Below, piece after piece: positions 12,201 to 24,300 of a stretch of 64,000 nt of DNA (its first letter is position 1; every line of letters begins with the position of its first letter). The position numbers and the translations under genes are program-made. Below the pieces are notes generated by a model. That model was not told the DNA's origin, searched no databases, and worked only from the letters and a program-made list of their open reading frames with translations. Source of the DNA: Strigamia acuminata (Eukaryota; Arthropoda; Chilopoda; Geophilomorpha; Linotaeniidae); the NCBI GenBank assembly GCA_949358305.1, contig OX442314.1:1863087-1927086 (forward strand), read 5' to 3'.

Positions 12201-14690
12201 ATTTCACTTTTTCAGCTGAAATTTTACTTTTTCAGCTGAAATTTCACTTTTTCAGCTGAAATTTTACTTTTTCTGCTGAAATTTCACTTTTCAGCTGAAA
12301 TTTCAGTTTTTTCTGCTGAAATTTAAAATTTCACTTTTTCAGCTGAAATTTCACTTTTTTCAGCTGAAATTTCACTTTTCAGCCGCAATTTCAATTTTTT
12401 CAGCTGAAATCTCACTTTTTTCAGCTGAAATTTCACTTTTTCAGCTGAAATTTTACTTTTTCAGCTGAAATTTCACTTTTTCAGCTGAAATTTTACTTTT
12501 CAGCTGAAATTTCAGTTTTTTCTGCTGAAATTTAAAATTTCACTTTTTTCAGCTGAAATCTCACTTTTTTCAGCTGAAATCTCACTTTTTTCAGCTGAAA
12601 TCTCACTTTTTTCAGCTGAAATCTCACTTTTTTCAGCTGAAATCTCACTTTTTTCAGCTGAAATCTCACTTTTTTCAGCTGAAATCTCACTTTTTTCAGC
12701 TGAAATCTCACTTTTTTCAGCTGAAATCTCACTTTTTTCAGCTGAAATCTCACTTTTTTCAGCTGAAATCTCACTTTTTTCAGCTGAAATTTCACTTTTT
12801 CAGCTAAAATTTTACTTTTTCAGCTGAAATTTCACTTTTTCAGCTAAAATCTCACTTTTTTCATCTGAAATTTCACTTTTTCAGCTGAAATCTCACTTTT
12901 TCAGCTGAAATCTCACCTTTTCAGCTGAAATTTCACTTTTTCAGCTGAAATTTCACTTTTCAGCTGAAATTTCACTTTTTTCAGCAGAAATTTCACTTTA
13001 CATTTACCCAACCAGTTGCACTAGTCGTTTAGTGCAAATGACTTTTCAAATGCACCTACTGAGTCCCACGGAAACGATCTTTACAAATTAAGGAAAATTG
13101 GGCGAAAATATAAAATTTATTTGGGTGTAGCAAGATATACATTATTTTCCAATTACAAAGTTGTAGAGCAAGATTTAGTTATGTTTATTAGTTGTGGGGA
13201 TATTTTTTTGAGAAAAAATGAAAAGAATATTTCCTCAGTCAATCAACACTGTACCAAATGATTAAAATGTAATGAACGACACTTTGATTTCCTAAATTTA
13301 GTGAAACAATCTTATAAGTTATAACTATAAAAAATTGAAAAAAAAATTTCAAATTCATAATGCTATTGCGCAAAGAGCCCAGTTTTGCATTGCCCATGAT
13401 GGCATGCAGTGTTAAACATATTTTGTAATTCGATTTATTGATGTTTTCACCTTCGTACAAAGATTGAACACTAAATTCAGAAAATAAAAACATCCTTCAT
13501 TCCATTCTATTCATTTGGCATACCGAAGAAACATCCTTCTCATAAAAATTTCCCCATAACAGATCACGTTTCCAAACTAACTAAATGGTGCTCTACAACT
13601 TTGTAATTGGAAAATAATAGGCGCGTTTAATTTCAAATCGAAAAACCGATTATCTCGATTTTGCCTGGCAGAAATGATGCAAAACACGTCATATTTTTGA
13701 GAATCGATTATAATAATCCACGTGTGGGATGGATTCTTTGGATTTTGACCCGATTTCAAAATGTAAATTTATTTAAATTATTATTATTATTATTATTTGT
13801 TTAAGAACGGAAAATCGGCCAAACACCGGCCGCATTTGTGCGATTAATGCGGCCTGTGTTCGGCCGACTATCGGTGCTCGGTTTCGACGTGAAACTAAGC
13901 ACTTTTTGACCGTATTCGTGCGATCGAATGCGGCCGGTGTTTGGCAGATTCCCCGTTCTTAAATAAATAATAATAATAATTTATATAAACTTACACCTTT
14001 GCAATCATAACTGCGCATGCTCAAGATAATCAAAAACTTGATTATATAATCGGTTTTTAACACGTTCAAAGTTAAAAACCGATTTTTTAATCAAGATTTT
14101 AGAAATTTGGAATTGAATGCATCTAATGCTATAAATGCACACAAATAAATTTTATACGTGCGCCCAATTTTTTTAATTTATAAAGATCTTTTTTCGTGGG
14201 ACACGGACTCTGAGCTTTCGACTGCCTAGGGGTCTCCACGGGGTTTAATCCGGCCCGTGTCAACCCCACACGCTGCACCCCCAATTGCTACGGTACTGAT
14301 AATAATAATAAGAAAAATAATAGTATTTTTTTGGCATTTAGGAGTGGGTCTACACGAAGACCGGTGCCGTGCGTAATCGTGAGTCGTGCCTGGCGAGCGA
14401 CCAGTGGGTCGTGACCGCAGATGGCTGCGATGACAGCGAGGCGCAAGTGGGTGTTTTTATTCGAATTTATCGCAATTATTCAATTTGTTTTGAGGTTTTT
14501 TATTTCTTGTTTTTTAATTTAGAAGTGGATAAGGAGGAACCGGTTCATCGTCCACTCCGTGACGGGGCTGTGTCTGGATTCTGCGCCTGCGCCGAACGTT
14601 ACGCTCGCGGTCTGTCGGCGGAATTCGTTCTCGCAGTTGTGGGATTTTTCAGTCGAGTTGCAGTCCGCGGATATTTTTGCTGCGAGATGA
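6256..14690 (+). CDS. GALNT2: Polypeptide N-acetylgalactosaminyltransferase 2
   Basis: Transfers GalNAc from UDP-GalNAc to Ser/Thr in the Golgi, starting mucin-type O-glycans. Eleven exons: 6256-6375, 6716-6882, 6945-7046, 7343-7410, 8873-8938, 9010-9131, 9194-9366, 9461-9564, 9638-10116, 14342-14446, 14523-14690; 557 residues (human GALNT2 has 571). [12 protein letters not shown] then a hydrophobic stretch is a type II signal anchor. The stem is followed by DPYRRHAF and VPDTRHNRC, and the catalytic domain by [18 protein letters not shown]. The metal-binding DSH is at ~196-198, WGGEN at ~302-306, then [16 protein letters not shown]. The C-terminal ricin-type lectin domain starts near residue 425 and ends after TGLCLDS. 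MRR plus DTRH spacing and length fit GALNT2 better than other isoforms. Exon 8 has a poor polypyrimidine tract (ctcaaaaaag). The acceptor-side frame is also open upstream to an ATG at 6593, a possible alternative start without the anchor. Confidence 0.92.
7600..8400. repeat. 20-bp minisatellite in GALNT2 intron 4
   Basis: Tandem copies of ggcctaaaattggatttttt and variants, about 35 units, inside the 1.46-kb intron between exons 4 and 5. A ~290-bp block starting near gaatttccggcct is itself repeated (7880 and 8060 regions), so there is a higher-order level. No gene inside. Confidence 0.92.
10320..13005. repeat. Large 20/21-bp minisatellite with 910-bp higher-order repeat in GALNT2 intron 9
   Basis: More than 120 tandem copies of cagctgaaatttcacttttt (20 bp) or its 21-bp form with one more T. 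Each unit holds the perfect 12-bp palindrome TTTCAGCTGAAA. Irregular landmarks (cagatgaaat, cagccgaaat, tgaaatttaaaatttaac) recur exactly 910 bp apart, e.g. 10561 and 11471, and the intervening text I compared is identical; a third, altered block follows near 12300-12800. The reverse strand shows spurious QLKKVRF repeat ORFs. Confidence 0.95.
13065..14200. mobile_element. Foldback-like non-autonomous element in GALNT2 intron 9
   Basis: Nested inverted repeats. The outer arms (from cccacg at 13065, and its partner ending cgtggg at 14200) are imperfect over ~65 bp. A perfect 30-bp pair lies at 13141-13170 and 13589-13618. A separate palindromic element of ~220 bp (about 13770-13990) has arms containing ttaagaacgg / ccgttcttaa and cggccggtgtttgg-type inner arms. 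A hairpin of ataatcggttttta arms lies at 14042-14090. No coding capacity. The layout suggests one foldback or MITE with at least one more inserted in it. Confidence 0.6.
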
Positions 14691-14756
14691 GTTTTGTTTT
14701 GATTTTTGGAGTTTTTTTGACTGTGATATGAAATGAATAAGGTCTCAAATTTGTAA

Positions 14757-14762
14757 ATTAAA
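14757..14762 (+). terminator. Probable poly(A) signal of GALNT2
   Basis: ATTAAA 67 bp beyond the GALNT2 stop; no AATAAA is closer. Confidence 0.35.
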
Positions 14763-14805
14763 GTATTTTATATATCAGTTTACCGTGTTTATTATTTAAG
14801 AATTT

Positions 14806-15010
14806 CTACGGCGCTTTGGGAATGAAATTGTCGGTAGGTGGCGCCATGTACTTGACAGAAACGTCGCATGGCGTATAAATTTCGATATTATAAGCGTAAA
14901 ATAATACCTCTAATTGATTCGTGATGTCTACAGGATTGAGTTTGATCATACAAGTGCAGTATTGGTTTAAGTTTGAAACAGCAAACTCAACAAATTGAAT
15001 TTCAAAATAT
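14806..15010 (-). CDS. Possible terminal exon of a small minus-strand gene
   Basis: The minus strand is open for about 67 codons, ending DNFIPKAP and a TAG at 14806. It contains VDITNQLEVLFYAYNIEIYT, which has the composition of a real protein and not of the repeats nearby. A stop lies just upstream, so it would need an upstream exon or start at the internal MIKLNPVD. It would be convergent with GALNT2, 115 bp apart. No family recognised and no homologous exon found upstream. Confidence 0.3.
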
Positions 15011-15690
15011 CAAATTCAGCCACATTTTTTCTTTACAACACCGAATTCAACCCTAGCTCACGCCAACTTTGAAATATAGATGGCGCCACTGTTTTCCCAC
15101 AGACTTGCATGTTTTTCCAGTCTACAGTGGTTTGTAACCCCGAGTTCACGCCAACTAAGAAACACAGATGGCGCCACCGCATCCCTAGTACACATTTGCT
15201 AAATGACTAATTTTCATCCAATTCTTCACTTTAAAAATTTATTTCCCACTTATTCAAGCATGATAAGTACGATTTTTATACAATTTTTCAGAAAAAATGT
15301 ATATTCAAAAAGTTTTATTTCTGTGTTTTTATTTAAGTTTTCCCCCTTTAAATGAGGGAATTAAAAGGGATTCTCCCCTCTTTTTATAAGGATTAAAAGG
15401 GGTAGCATGTCTCCCCTTTTTTTTACTTGGCCATTTAATTTATGTTTTAAAAAAAAACACGGTTTGGTGGACGGTGGTTTGGCCAAACACGCACGCCCGA
15501 ACGCTGGTCCGCCCGCCCGCCCAAACGCTCGTCAGCCCGCCCGGTCAAATCAAAAATAAAAAAATTCGGCCAAACACCCACGGTCGAATCGACAAAAAAA
15601 AAATGGTCTTATCCACTCAGCCATGCCGGCCCAACCGCACCTTCTACGGAATCGACACCGTCGAATCCGCGTCCGTTTTGGATTCGACGG
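15010..15690. other. Intergenic, no gene seen
   Basis: Two diverged copies of a ~75-bp segment with cacgccaact then agatggcgcca lie at ~15050-15100 and ~15145-15190. A CCCTTTT-rich stretch and poorly coding CG-rich sequence follow. A minus-strand tRNA A-box-like word (GGCTGAGTGGAT) is at ~15612-15625. Confidence 0.5.
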
Positions 15691-15699
15691 TGGTCGGGT

Positions 15700-17280
15700 A
15701 TCAAAAAACGTAAATTTGTTTTTAATTTAACAAGTTAAATTGCATTTTCCTGCATTTTAACATATTAGATTTGTAATTTTGTACATTTTAGCACAAAAAA
15801 TGGGCATTTACCTGTGTTCTAACGCATAAAATGTTCATTTACCTGCATTTTAACACATAAAATGTGCATTTTCCTGCATTTTAATGCATAAAATGTGCAT
15901 TTACCTGTGTTCTAACACAAAATGTGCATTTATCTGTTGTCTCACATAAAATGTGCATTTACCTGCAGTTTAATGCATGAAATGTGCATTTACCTGTGTT
16001 CTAACGCATAAAATGTGCATTTACCTGTGTTCTAACACACAAAATGTGCATTTTCCTGCAGTTTAATGCATAAAATGTGCATTTACCTGTGTTCTAACGC
16101 ATAAAATGTGCATTTACCTGTGTTCTAACGCATAAAATGTGCATTTACCTAGATTTTAATGCATAAAATGTACATTTTTCTGCATTTTAAAACGTTAAAC
16201 GTATATTTTCCTTCATTTCAGCACATTAAAATAACATTTTCGTGCATTTTTAATCATGAAATGTGCATTTTCGTGCAATTCAGCACATTTTGCCACATTT
16301 TTTGAAATCAATTGGCACACATTTTCACACATTTTTACACATTTTATACATGTGGTTACAGATCTTCAACTTTGAATGTCTTGATTGTTTATGATCAAAT
16401 CTGAATTTTTCTTACAACAAATTAAAGGGGAGACTTTCCTCTTTCCAACCATGATAGGCAGATGTCTCTGGGACAATTAGATGGAGATCGGCGAGTGTTT
16501 GAAAATATCGAAAATAAAATTTGGAAAACAAAGTGAATTTTCTTAGGATACGTGAAATGTTAAAAATGCACAGAAATGCCACTTTTTATACACAAAACTC
16601 CGCATAAATGCGTTTTTAGAGTGCAAAATATTAAATATGGATGATGAGTATGGACCGGATAAATGCATAAATGCATGCAAATAATTTTTATTGAATAAAA
16701 AGCCGAAATTGGCGATAAATGCATATTTCGGAAAAATCAAAAATAAATGCATAAATCGCCATTTTTCCGAAAAAAAATGGCGATTTGTGACGCCCGATTG
16801 GGCGCCCGATTACCATTGCTTAGTGTCGATGGGAGATTTAACACTTTCATGCCGCTTTCGAGCACTTACAAGCGGGCCGGTGATTAACAACGAACCACCG
16901 GACAAAAACCACCTGTCACAAAACAAAACAAAAAAAATGCAAAAACACACGAAAACTACTCACATCTCAATAAATTATAACAAGCAACCATGGCAAGTAA
17001 CCAAACATATCGAAAATTAACCACGAAAAAAAAGAGAAAAAAAATTAGAAGTTACGTCGATCGACGGCGATCCACTCAGCCATGCCGAACAAAACGCATC
17101 AACTCCGGCATGAAAACTCCCCAACACCGTGAAACCCAAAAACGGCTTGAAATTCCAAATTTCCATTCCTCCATGAATAAAATCAATAACCGGGAATATC
17201 AAATACAACTTTTTATTTAAAAAAAAGTAATGACGATTAATTAAAATTAAAATTAAAAATTAAAATTAAAAAATGAATAA
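15700..17280. repeat. Repeat module, copy A (minisatellite plus conserved tail)
   Basis: Starts at tatcaaaaaacgtaaatttg. It holds a ~30-bp minisatellite (aaaatgtgcatttacctg) to ~16330, then a conserved unique-looking tail. The tail has palindromic gcgataaatgcat / atgcataaatcgc words at ~16710-16760, a segment with ccacctgtcacaaaacaaaa, and a final block with atccactcagccatgcc. The same order recurs in copy B about 2 kb away. No convincing protein. Probably a non-autonomous transposon, but I cannot see clear termini. Confidence 0.7.
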
Positions 17281-17662
17281 CTTTTAACTCACACTTGATG
17301 GTAAGCGGTTTTTTACATGCACGTCTGGCAGTTGGTGTCGCCGAGTCTAATTTTATCCACATTGTCACACGATTCATTTTCTTTTGAATTTATGGGATTG
17401 AAAAAAAATTGACTTCTCATATTCATTTCGTATCTGTTATTTTATTTGTGCTTGAGAACCGAGAGGTCTTCCGGATAACCTTTAACTTGTTTCACAATTT
17501 CATTCATTTTACCAGTGTTGTATCTCTTTCACTAACTTGTAAATATTGTGAACGCGTTCAAGTTTACGTTCACGCTCACTGTAATTTTTTCAAGTTTGTG
17601 AACTTGAACCACACGAAGAGAAATATAGGTGTTGAAAGGTATAAGCGCATTTTTTACACTTT
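17281..17662. other. Spacer between modules A and B, no gene seen
   Basis: AT-rich; a 90-codon plus-strand ORF is present but its composition gives no reason to believe it. Confidence 0.4.
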
Positions 17663-19400
17663 GTATCAAAAAACGTAAATTTGTTTGTAATTTAACACGT
17701 TAAATTGCATTTTCCTGCATTTTCCTGCATTTTCCTACATTAGTTTTTGTATTTCCCTGCATTTTAACATACTAGATTTGTAATTTTGTACATTTTAGCA
17801 CAAAAATTAGGCATTTTCATACATTTTAACGCATTAAATGAGCATTTCCCTGCATTTTGACGCATAAAATATGTGCATTTGCCTGCATTTTAACGCATAA
17901 ATGCGAGTTTACCTGTGTTCTAATGCACTAAATGTGCATTTACCTACATTTTAACGCATAAAATGTGCATTTTCCTGAATTTTAAAACGTTAAGCGTATA
18001 TTTTCCTTCATTTCAGCACATTAAAATAACATTCTCGTGCATTTTTAATCATGAAATGTGCATTTTCGTGTATTTTTAATCATGAAATGTGCATTTTCGT
18101 GTATTTTTGATCATGAAATGTGCATTTTCGTGCATTTTTGATTATGAAATGTGCATTTTCGTGCATTTTTAATGATAAAATGTGCATTTTCGTGCATTTT
18201 TAATGATGAAATGTGCATTTTCGTGCATTTTTAATGATAAAATGTGCATTTTCGTGCATTTTTAATGATGAAATGTGCATTTTCGTGCATTTTTAACGAT
18301 GAAATGTGCATTTTCGTGCATTTTTAATGATGAAATGTGCATTTTCGTGCATTTTTAATGATAAAATGTGCATTTCAGCACATTTTGCCATATTTTTTAA
18401 AATCAATTTGCACACATTTTCACACATTTTATACATGTGGTTACAGATCTTCAACTTTGAATATCTCGGTTGTTTATGGCTTTCCTCTTTCCAACTGTGT
18501 TAGATAGAAGTCTGTGGGACAATTAGATGGAGATCAGCAAGCGTTTAAAAATATCAAAAATAAAATTTGAAAAACAAACTGAATTTTCCTGGGTACGTGA
18601 AATCTTAAAAATGCACAGAAAATGCTAATTTTTATATGCAAAACTCCGCATAAATGCGTTTTTAGAGTGCAAAGTATTAAATATGGCATTTATTTATTTT
18701 TGATGAGTAGGGACCGGATAAATGCATAAATGCATACAAATAATTTGTATTGCATAAAAAGCCGAAATTGGCGATAAATGCATATTTCGGAAAAATGAAA
18801 AATAAATGCATAAATCGCCATTTTTCCGAAAAAAAATGGCGATTTGTGACGTTATTTAACGATGCGTAACGTTTGATGAGTTTTAGTTTTGAATTGTATG
18901 CTGTTTTTTTGTTTTTTTTAATTTGTTTTCGAAAAATATTTCTTTCATATGAAATCCCATCATTGATAAGGATTTCGGAAATTTTCAGCCGAATTCAAGC
19001 GGCTTTCAAGCACTGGCAAGCAGGCCGGTGGTTAAAAACGAACCACTGTACAAAAACCACCTGTCACAAAACAAAACAAAAAAAATGCAAAAACACACTA
19101 AAACTACTTAGATTTCAATAAATTATAACAAGCAACCATGGCAAACAACCAAACATATCGAAAATTAACCACGAAAAAAAAAAGAAAAAAAATTAGAAGT
19201 TACGTCGATCGACGGCGATCCACTCAGCCATGCCGAACAAAACGCATCAACTCCTGCATGAAAACTTCCAAACTCCGTCAAATCCAAAAACGGTTAGAAG
19301 TGCCAAATTTTCATTCCCCCATGAATAAAATCAATTACCGGTAATATCAAATAAAACTTATTATTTAAAAAAAAAATTATGATAATTAATTAAAATTAAA
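17663..19400. repeat. Repeat module, copy B
   Basis: Direct repeat of copy A: the same start (tatcaaaaaacgtaaatttg), a longer array of aaatgtgcattttcgtgcat (20 bp, at least ten copies, 18050-18380), the same atgcataaatcgcc tail and the same final block at ~19010-19370. It differs by indels and about one base in ten to twenty. The final block again contains atccactcagccatgcc at ~19218. Confidence 0.7.
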
Positions 19401-20412
19401 AAAAGAAAGACTTTTGACTCACAAACACTGTTATAACTTGTTTGTTATTCTCTTGATGATGAGTGTTGGAACGAGTTGTTTGCTCTACAACCTTGGCTGA
19501 TGAAATGATAAAATCTCCCCTCCCTGTGCACAGCTGTTGCATCGAATAAATTAGGCGACCTCAGTGGTTCACGCCTCTTTCTTGTGTGAATGTTGTGGTC
19601 AGCACTCTTCTGTTGTGGTCACTCTGCCTATCATTAAATCCTTTTAACAAACTATTTGCTGCCAGTCATCGCCCCTAAAGTTTATAGGCGCCGGGCCCGT
19701 ATAAACGCCGGGTTCAAATTGGCGCCGGGTTAATATAACGTCCAGATAACGTTCGCAGACTTTCAGATAACGTTCGCACGCGGTCGGTCGGTCGGTCGGT
19801 TTGGTTCATTTCCTTTGGCAAGGCAGCAAAATGGCTCCAATCAAAAAGAATCATTCGTAGGACTTTGAATTTAAATTGCATAATTGTAATACACTTATTA
19901 TTCAAAAAAAAATTTTCCCGAACAGTAATTTATGCATTTTTTTTTGTTAAGCGCCTGGTTCATTTAAACGCCGGGCGGCGCGCGGCGATATTCGCATTTG
20001 GCATGTAAATGGATAGAGTGGGTTACGAAACAAACCAGTCAGTTTATTCGCCATGCCAAAAACGATGGTGAAGTTTAACTTTTAGGCCATTACGTCGACG
20101 GATATTGCGAGGAAACCAAAACAATTTTTCAGTTTGAGGGTTGCGCATTTCACGGATGCCGAATATAACGAATATAACGAATTAACATCGAAATAAGAGC
20201 AACAATCAAAGTCAGTGATCCATATCGTATCCAGACATGTCGGAAATATTAAACGATATATAGAAAACTATAACAACAAATTCCTAATTCTTAACATCCA
20301 TATCATATCGAATCGTGATTTTTATTGAGAAATTATATGATATCGAACTGAAAATCCACAGTTTGGACTCGTTACAAACACCACTTTAAATACAGGAAAT
20401 AGAAAAAAACGG
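19401..20412. other. Intergenic, no gene seen
   Basis: Contains a GGTC tetranucleotide run at ~19783-19800 and several copies of an imperfect gccgggttcaaat/aaacgccggg motif at 19690-19740 and 19955-19980. Nothing coding is supported. Confidence 0.4.
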
Positions 20413-20796
20413 TTACAATCGAAATTGTTTCAGAAACCATTTTTTGAAATAAAGACATTCAAGTTTCGGGCAATGTGCAATTTTTCCTTTTTTGATGTAT
20501 TTGTGCAAGTCGCAAATCACGTTAAAATCTTGCCCATCGTACAGATCAGAAAACTTTGGGCAACCAAACTCCCATTCAATAATTTTACACATCAGACAGA
20601 TAAAATTCAATTCAGCGATGGATTTATAGCAGAGATTCAGCGATGTATTTAAAGCACACTCAGCTTTTTGGCGGGAAAAATTTATAGCACCCAGGAAGTC
20701 CTCATGACGCGGATAGTTATAGCACAGGATGCCACGCAGTAGTGCTATAAAATCCACTTCTTGTAGTGCTGTATCTACGTACATACTACTTCTCAT
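20413..20796 (-). CDS. Hypothetical cysteine-rich protein or 3' exon
   Basis: A 127-residue minus-strand ORF, MRSSMYVDTALQEV to FLKQFRL, with nine cysteines, several paired (CLMC, CPKLEC). Composition is protein-like and unlike the surrounding AT-rich DNA. A good acceptor (tttttataccag) lies 9 bp upstream of the ATG with the frame open through it (AEEM), so this could be the last exon of a longer gene. A second ORF upstream (to ~20940, with MTIPEMLYTQGQ) has a gtatgc donor but does not join in phase. No family recognised. Confidence 0.4.
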   Translation of the reverse strand: MRSSMYVDTALQEVDFIALLRGILCYNYPRHEDFLGAINFSRQKAECALNTSLNLCYKSIAELNFICLMCKIIEWEFGCPKFSDLYDGQDFNVICDLHKYIKKGKIAHCPKLECLYFKKWFLKQFRL

Positions 20797-21365
20797 TTCT
20801 TCTGCCTGGTATAAAAATAGGAGAAAAGTATAGAATTAATCAATGACCCAATTAAAATGAAGGCATACGCATACTTGTATGGACAAAAAAACAGTGGTTT
20901 TACATTACTGCTGGGACATTTTTTTTGTCCTTGGGTGTACAGCATTTCCGGTATAGTCATCGCGCGTTTGGGTTTGTTTTGCAAAATTGTATTTTTATGA
21001 AAATAAAAAAATTAATTTTTCATAATTTTTTTATGTTGTGTTAAAGCATGATAGAAATAAAATTTTAAGTTTCAACAGGAAATTTCTAATATTTTGCCAG
21101 ACAAAACATCGGATGCTGGATGCTGCGCGCATGCGCTTCGTTTTCCGACACCAGCGCTCTCTGTCGTTCGTAATTAGCGGCGCTAAAAGAGTTTAATGCG
21201 CTAATAACCCAAAAAGATCTTTCGGATCGCTGTACAATTTTACCCTGTCCAATTAAAATTCTCCTAAAATCTTATGAATCTAAGAAAAACTGGAAAAATT
21301 CTCATTTCCGACATGCTGATTTTGACTGTGGGGTGACATCTCGCGGCGAGTATTGTAGATGAGTA

Positions 21366-24300
21366 ATGGCGGCCGAAGGGACAGGCATGTGCGACTCGGA
21401 AGAAATAAGCGTGAAGCGACCGAGTGTTAAAGAAACGGATGAAGATTTATTGGCAGAACAAGAGAAATTTCTGTCTAGTCGTCCGGCTGCGTTGGCGAGT
21501 ATTGTTAAGAAGAAAATCGAAGAAACGAAAGCAACTTTGTCCAAAATCAACGAAAATGACGATCAAATCGGTTTGTTTTGAATGTTTCATCGGTTTGATC
21601 GTGTTTTTTAAAATAATTTTTATGTTATGACGTTTACTAGGCGACGACAAGAGATTTTCAATTTTGGCTGATATTGTCGTAAGATTTTTCACTTTAAAGT
21701 GTTTATCTAATTCAAATTCAACGAAAAATGTTTTTTTTTAGGAACGAGATGTGAATAAATTAAAAGTTGAAGCTCCAAACATCACGTCGATAACATCAGG
21801 TTTTCCCGTCGTACCAAAACTGACAAAAGCACAGGTGAATTTCAATTTGAAACCTCCAAAACATCACTTTTTCGTATTCCAGTAGTGTTATGAATGCAAG
21901 TTTCTCGTTAATCTCAGAACTAACCTGGGTTGAAAACGTTAATTGTTATTCACAACTATACTGGAATCGGTACTTTTGTAGCCATCTTGTTTACAGTTTA
22001 TAAATTATTTTAGTTGCAATGTTCGTCCAAAAGAAGCTTGTTTGCCACGCAACTCGCAAATAAGAAACAAAAAGTAAATCTAATGAAAGAAAATGGATCC
22101 AAAAATATCGAAAACAAGTTTGGTAATAAATTAATTCTTTTCGCACCGATAAAATAATAATATTAAAAAAATTGTATTTTTTTTGAACAGGCGAAGCGAG
22201 TTTCGTTGTGGAAAATCCAACATTGGCTAAACCAATACACGAATCGAATTTACAGACTCTAAGCGTAATGTCTGAGGCGGATCTTCTACAGGAGCAACAA
22301 CAACTCACTCAATTATTATTATCTTCCGAAAAAGGTGTTAAAAAATCATTAAATTTAGTAATTAATGATTTTAACTGTTTTTTCAATCCCTAGGTGCTGA
22401 TTTGTTAGATTTTTTGAAGTCGAGACGAGGAAATCGATTAAAATCGACCGAATCGAACGTTTTAGAGCCAGTTATCCGTCCGCAAACAGAAATTGATATT
22501 TCTAAATTTGGTAAATTTATTTTAAAAAAATTAAGATTTTAATTTTGATTAATTTTTTATGTAGGTGATCTTCCCCTTAATGTAGACGAAATGAAAAAAT
22601 ATCCTAGAATGGATAAAGTGGAAGCGGACAAATTGCAATGGATGGCAAAAATGCCCGAAACAAACTGTTTGAAATCGGAGTCTGTAAATATCAGTGGCAG
22701 AACAAGCAAAAATATTACTTTTTTACATAAAATGCAAATTTTGCAGAAAATTTCTATTTTTACATGTAAAAATAATTTTTTTTGTTTGAAATATCATTTT
22801 TTTTAGCTTAAAATATCAATTTTTGCACTAAAATATCAATTTTTGCACTAAAAGACCAATTTTTGCACTAAAATATCAATTTTTGCACGAAAAATATCAA
22901 TTTTTGCACGTAAAATATCAATTTTTGCATTTAAAAATGCTTTTTTGACGTAAAATTTATATTTTTGCACGTAAAATGAATTTTTTGGCAGAAAATATCA
23001 ATTTGTGCACCTAAAATGTTTTTTTTTTTTGCTTAAAATTAATTTATTCTACCGAACAAAAAATATTTTTGCCTTCCACTTCTTCCGAATGTTGATATTT
23101 GAACATATAATAATTTTTTTTAAATAATATTTAGGGTTTACTGACAGCCAGATTTGATTTCGATGGCAAACTCGTTTCCCGAAACGCTCCCATCCCGAGT
23201 CACGAAGGTTTATACCACCACGGAAGCGAACCCGAAGTAAAAACAAAATGTCGCCTAACTTTTCCCACCTCATCTTCACGAAATCCATTTAAATCCAGGC
23301 CCCCGGTTACAGTCTGGACGAATTATTCCAACTTATTCGAAGCACACACATCCAGCAGCGAGTCCTCGGTTTACGCACTTTATCAAAAATATTTCTCAAC
23401 GTTCGTTCCCCCAATTTAATCGACATTAACTCATTTTTAATCCAAATTATTTGGTTTTTAACAGGCAAAAGTTGGATTTTTCGACGTTTGTCTCGTAAAA
23501 CCGCTCATTCCGCAGTGTCTGGACGCTGGCGTGGTCATCTTACTTCGGTGGGCGTTGGACGACAGCATCCAAGCGTCCATCGAAGCGGCGCTTTCAGGGT
23601 TGTGCGCATTAATAAGCGACCGAGAAGACGAGGAAGCTTTGACGCGAGTTTTGTGCTGGAAAGATGGATTTTATTTCCCATTTTTGAAGGGGGAAGAGAC
23701 CGAAAAGGAAATTGAAACGAGCGACATCGAGTTGGTTAAATCTGACGTCATAAAAGTAATTTTTTTCGAATAAGAATTATAAAATTTATGGAAATTTGAT
23801 TTTTGGCATTATGCAGGGACTAGTGCGCATGGATTTATTGCCTCGTTTGCGGTACATTTTGGAGAAATATTCGCTGTCATCGCCGGCAATTTCGAGTATT
23901 TTTGGAATATTAACTCGAATTGCTCGACATTCGTTAGAAAGTGCCTCGCTGGTGATTTATTTTTTATTTTACAAAAACAAAATTAATTTTTAATCGATTT
24001 TATTCGTCTAGATCGTGCACGATACGCGATTGATGACTCTGATTGTTAATAATTTTCTACCAAAAGATTATTCAAATTTAGGTAAGAAATAAAGAAAAGG
24101 TGCCTATTGATTCAATTTCTATTTAATTTTTTTATTTATTCAGATGTTGTGTCGTCCGTACCAGCTTACAACGCACCCTCGTACGAAGCCGTGCATCTGA
24201 TGCGAGTGTTGGTTTGCTGTGGGCGCCATCTTGCTTGTACTCTCGATCACAGTTTTCAGCTTGTGGAAGTCATTTTGGATTATTTAACCCTCGATTTAAA

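Noticed and set aside
10715-12795. Reverse-strand ORFs of [14 protein letters not shown] repeats
   Set aside because: Pure translation of the 21-bp minisatellite; open only because 21 is a multiple of three, with no start context or non-repeat sequence.
21991-22308. 105-codon minus-strand ORF inside RPAP1
   Set aside because: Antisense shadow of RPAP1 exons 4-5 with cysteine/leucine content typical of reversed coding DNA.
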